Assembly (NCBI GenBank): GCA_963575745.1
Contig: CAUYUJ010013891.1
Coordinates: forward strand, 825,802-889,801
Direction of reading: 5' to 3'
Source of the DNA: Prorocentrum cordatum
Lineage: Eukaryota; Sar; Dinophyceae; Prorocentrales; Prorocentraceae
Length of the DNA stretch: 64,000 nucleotides
In this document: piece by piece, positions 61,690 through 64,000 of the stretch
How the letters are laid out: every line of letters starts with the position of its first letter
Numbering within the stretch: the first letter of the stretch is position 1
Notes under the pieces: generated by a model
The model's database searches: none
What the model saw: only the letters and a program-made list of their open reading frames with translations
Told to the model about the DNA's origin: nothing
Program-made: the position numbers and the translations under genes

Positions 61690-62880
61690 TCATTCCCCGC
61701 GGGCGTCCAGGGTCGCAGCTAACCGCCGCTGAAGGTGAGGCACAACTACCGCTATCAGCGGGGGTCCTTCGAACCCGTCATCCCCGCGGGCATCCAGGGT
61801 CGCAGCTAACCGCCGCTGAAGGTGAGGTAAACTTACCGCAATCAGCTGGGGTCCTGGGCGGTCTCGTGCCCGTAGTCTCAGCTGCCCCCCGTGTGGATCC
61901 AGGGTCGCGGCGAACACCGCTCTGGGTTGAGTGAAGACGGGGCGCCCGCGGAGGGTGGCAGCGGACGGCCCTGGGCAGACAGCGCTGGGATGCAAGAGTA
62001 CCCTGAGCCCCCGCGGGATGTCTCGAGCCCGTAGGTGGGGACAGACATCACCGCACATCGCACGGATCCCAGGTGCACCTGGCCAGGGGACGCGGCCGCC
62101 ATTCCCCGAGGGGCATCCAGGGTCGCAGCTAACCGCCGCTGAGAGGAAAGTAATACCGAACGGTCGATCTTTTCGTCCACTACTGGTGTGGTCCAGGGTG
62201 GGCAGTCTGCAGCCAGTGGACTGACTTGCTGAGGGCAATGCTGCCGCCTCGAAGGCCGACGCATCCATGGTGTGTGTGTGTGTGTGGTGGCACATCCAAG
62301 GTCGCAGCTAACCGCTGCTGAAGTGTAGAGGGGAGGTGTCGTGCCCGTAGTCTCAGCTGCTCCCCGCGTGGATCCAGGGTCGCGGCAAACCGCCGCTCTG
62401 GGTTGAATGAAGACGAAGCACCCGCGGGCGGTGGCGGCAGACGGCCCTTGTCAGACAACACCGGGATGCAAGAGTGCCCTGAGCCCCCGTGGGGTGTGCC
62501 AAGCCCGTAGTCTCTGCTACTCTCCGCGTGGATCCATCCAGGGTCGCGGCGCCCGTAGTCCCGGCTACTCCCCGCGTGGATCCAGGGTCGCGGCTTGCCG
62601 CCGCTCTGGGTTGAGTGAAGACGGAACGCCCGCGGAGGGCGGCGGCTGACGGCCCTAGGCAGACAATGCTGGGATGCAAGAGTCCCTTGAGCACCCGCGG
62701 GAGGTCCCGTGCCCGTGGTCTCAGCTGCGCCCCGCGCGGATCCAAGGTCGCGGCTAGCCGCCGCGGTTGAGTGAAGACGGAGCGCGCGCGGAGGGTGGCG
62801 GCAGACGGCCCTTGGCCGACAACGCCAGGACGCAGAGCACCTTGAGCTCCGCGGGCCCCTCCCCGCCGGGGGGGGCGACG
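61690..62880. repeat. Complex CG-rich tandem array, ~1.2 kb
   Basis: GGGTCGCAGCTAACCGCYGCTGA recurs at about 61,710, 61,798, 62,110 and 62,301. GTGGATCCAGGGTCGCGGC-type wording recurs at about 61,893, 62,369, 62,577 and (diverged) 62,737. GTTGAGTGAAGACGG-like text recurs at 61,926, 62,402, 62,610 and 62,766, and GGATGCAAGAGT at about 61,988, 62,464 and 62,670. Unit order is conserved but lengths vary (156-476 bp), so it is a higher-order repeat with internal deletions. A (GT)n lies at 62,270-62,288. Confidence 0.85.
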
Positions 62881-62962
62881 GGCGTGCGCGGCCGCCGGGC
62901 AGGAGCACGCGCGGACCCTCCACTGCCGGTGCGGTGCCGCGACGGGGGGCAGCAAACGGCTG

Positions 62963-63841
62963 CTATGGGGAGACGACCATCCACTGTTTCTTGCCCTTCC
63001 TGGGCGCGCGGGTGCCCGGGTGGCCCTTTGCCGCCTGGCGTCCCCTGCCCGCGCCGCCGCTTGGGCCCGGGCGCCGACGCCGCAGCTGAGCCCAGTCGAC
63101 GCCGAGGCCAAGCGCGTCGCTAGCGGCCCGTACGTCGCACTTGTGGCGGCGGAAGGAATCCAGGAAGTGAAAGCAAGTTTGCGGGTCGTGCCGTAGCGGG
63201 TCAAGCGCGCCTTTGCTGCCGGGCGCGGCCTGCTGCGTGGCGGAAGCGTGCCAAATGCCTGTGAGCATTGCCCCCGGGGTGACTTGGGGCCGCCTTGTCG
63301 CCTCGCCGGGTGTCTCCCTGGGAATGCCCCACAGGATGGTGCCGATCTTTGCTTTGTACAGCTGCTGTCCCGTGTCGGGGTCTAAGGGCTCTGGCCATTG
63401 GCGCGGCTCTGGCCGCTGGCGCTGCCGCGTGTGCTGGCCGCAAGTCGCTGGCGAACCAATCCCGCTGTCCTGGGCGGAGGGCTCGGAATCTGTTTGCGAC
63501 AGTTCCGGTTGCGCGCCTGGCGGGGCCGCGCGGGCAGGTGCGGGCCGCGTGGTCGGCCGCCAGGCAGGGGCCGGATCGCCTCCGGCAGGCCGGGCGGGCG
63601 CTGCCCTGAGGTGCGCGGGGAGAGGCCCCTTTCGCTGGCGTTCGCCCTCGGGCCAGTGCCCGCCGTCGCTTGCGGGCGCGCCCCCTTCAGTCGCCGCGAG
63701 GCTCTCGCCGGGCGCGGGGGTGCCGCTGGTCGTGCCAGGTGCGTGCACGTGCGGCGGCGCCGTTTCCATTGCCAGAGCGCAAACTTCTTTGTCAGGCGTG
63801 TCCTGGGCGTCTGGAGGGAGCGCCTCAGTTTCGCCGCCCAT
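62963..63841 (-). CDS. Unassigned open frame, 292 residues
   Basis: The first part is Pro/Ala/Gly/Thr rich. Residues about 155-245 look more like folded protein (DTGQQLYKAKIGTILWGIPR, TPGAMLTGIWHASATQQ, CFHFLDSFRRHKCDVRAASD), ending in a basic tail (GKKQWMVVSP). I recognise no family. The opposite strand is also open (63,213-63,935), so this could be chance in GC-rich DNA, an exon, or a retroelement ORF1. It lies next to the complex tandem array. Confidence 0.3.
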   Translation of the reverse strand: MGGETEALPPDAQDTPDKEVCALAMETAPPHVHAPGTTSGTPAPGESLAATEGGAPASDGGHWPEGERQRKGPLPAHLRAAPARPAGGDPAPAWRPTTRPAPARAAPPGAQPELSQTDSEPSAQDSGIGSPATCGQHTRQRQRPEPRQWPEPLDPDTGQQLYKAKIGTILWGIPRETPGEATRRPQVTPGAMLTGIWHASATQQAAPGSKGALDPLRHDPQTCFHFLDSFRRHKCDVRAASDALGLGVDWAQLRRRRPGPSGGAGRGRQAAKGHPGTRAPRKGKKQWMVVSP

Positions 63842-64000
63842 TCGGGTGGGTTCACTGGCAGGGGAAGGAGGGCGAATAAGCGCGAAGGGGCTTCTCCCGA
63901 CGAGCCGGCGGATGGCTTCGATGTCCTGCGTCTGAACGGCTGGTCCGTGGTCCTCATGTAGGGTCTGCGGCGTTCCCAGAGGACTGCTGACGGTCTGCTC

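Overview
The window looks like nuclear DNA of a dinoflagellate. The strongest evidence is an exact 22-nt dinoflagellate spliced leader (7,767-7,788). It also holds several non-LTR retrotransposons in different states of decay, megabase-style microsatellite and minisatellite clutter, and no recognisable host gene, tRNA or rRNA. The genus cannot be decided from the sequence. One 100-N scaffold gap lies at 6,401-6,500. Nearly every long open frame outside the elements below is a by-product of GC-rich or repeat DNA.

Layout. 0-6.4 kb: an ~85-bp tandem repeat array, a ~206-bp inverted-repeat MITE (1,666-1,871), and the C-terminal part of a decayed LINE (4,729-5,860) split by a 163-bp MITE with a 7-bp target duplication. 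6.5-7.76 kb: trinucleotide microsatellites. 7.77-12.76 kb: a decayed LINE that starts exactly at the spliced leader (LINE-A). 13.2-15.5 kb: (CCT)n clusters and a second ~85-bp array. 15.57-19.17 kb: a 5'-truncated but open RT/RNase H LINE (LINE-C) with a duplicated 3'UTR module. 19.45-23.6 kb: microsatellites, a 254-bp tandem duplication and a small inverted-repeat element. 24.0-27.3 kb: remains of a tyrosine-recombinase retroelement. 27.7-28.6 kb: simple repeats. 30.3-37.4 kb (minus): a decayed full-length RNase H LINE (LINE-D) carrying a 1.64-kb fold-back element (FB1, 33,680-35,321). 37.5-45 kb: almost only repeats, including a 1.15-kb (TGG)n array. 45.6-46.8 kb: C-terminal remains of another LINE (LINE-E). 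49.26-57.94 kb (minus): a decayed LINE (LINE-B) split twice, by a 2.05-kb fold-back element (FB2, 49,830-51,883, 8-bp target duplication) and by an apparently intact 5.1-kb two-ORF CR1/L2-like LINE (LINE-F, 52,385-57,470). 57.9-64 kb: degenerate purine-rich satellites, a complex CG-rich tandem array and one unassigned open frame.

How the parts relate. The nesting gives a relative history. LINE-B and LINE-D are old hosts. FB1, FB2 and the small MITE are later insertions. LINE-F is uninterrupted and its catalytic residues are in place, so it is probably the youngest and the only candidate here for an autonomous, still competent element. No element in the window encodes a transposase that could mobilise the fold-back elements or MITEs. 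Similarities to other dinoflagellate LINE proteins come from motif recognition by eye and from memory of those families; no search was run.
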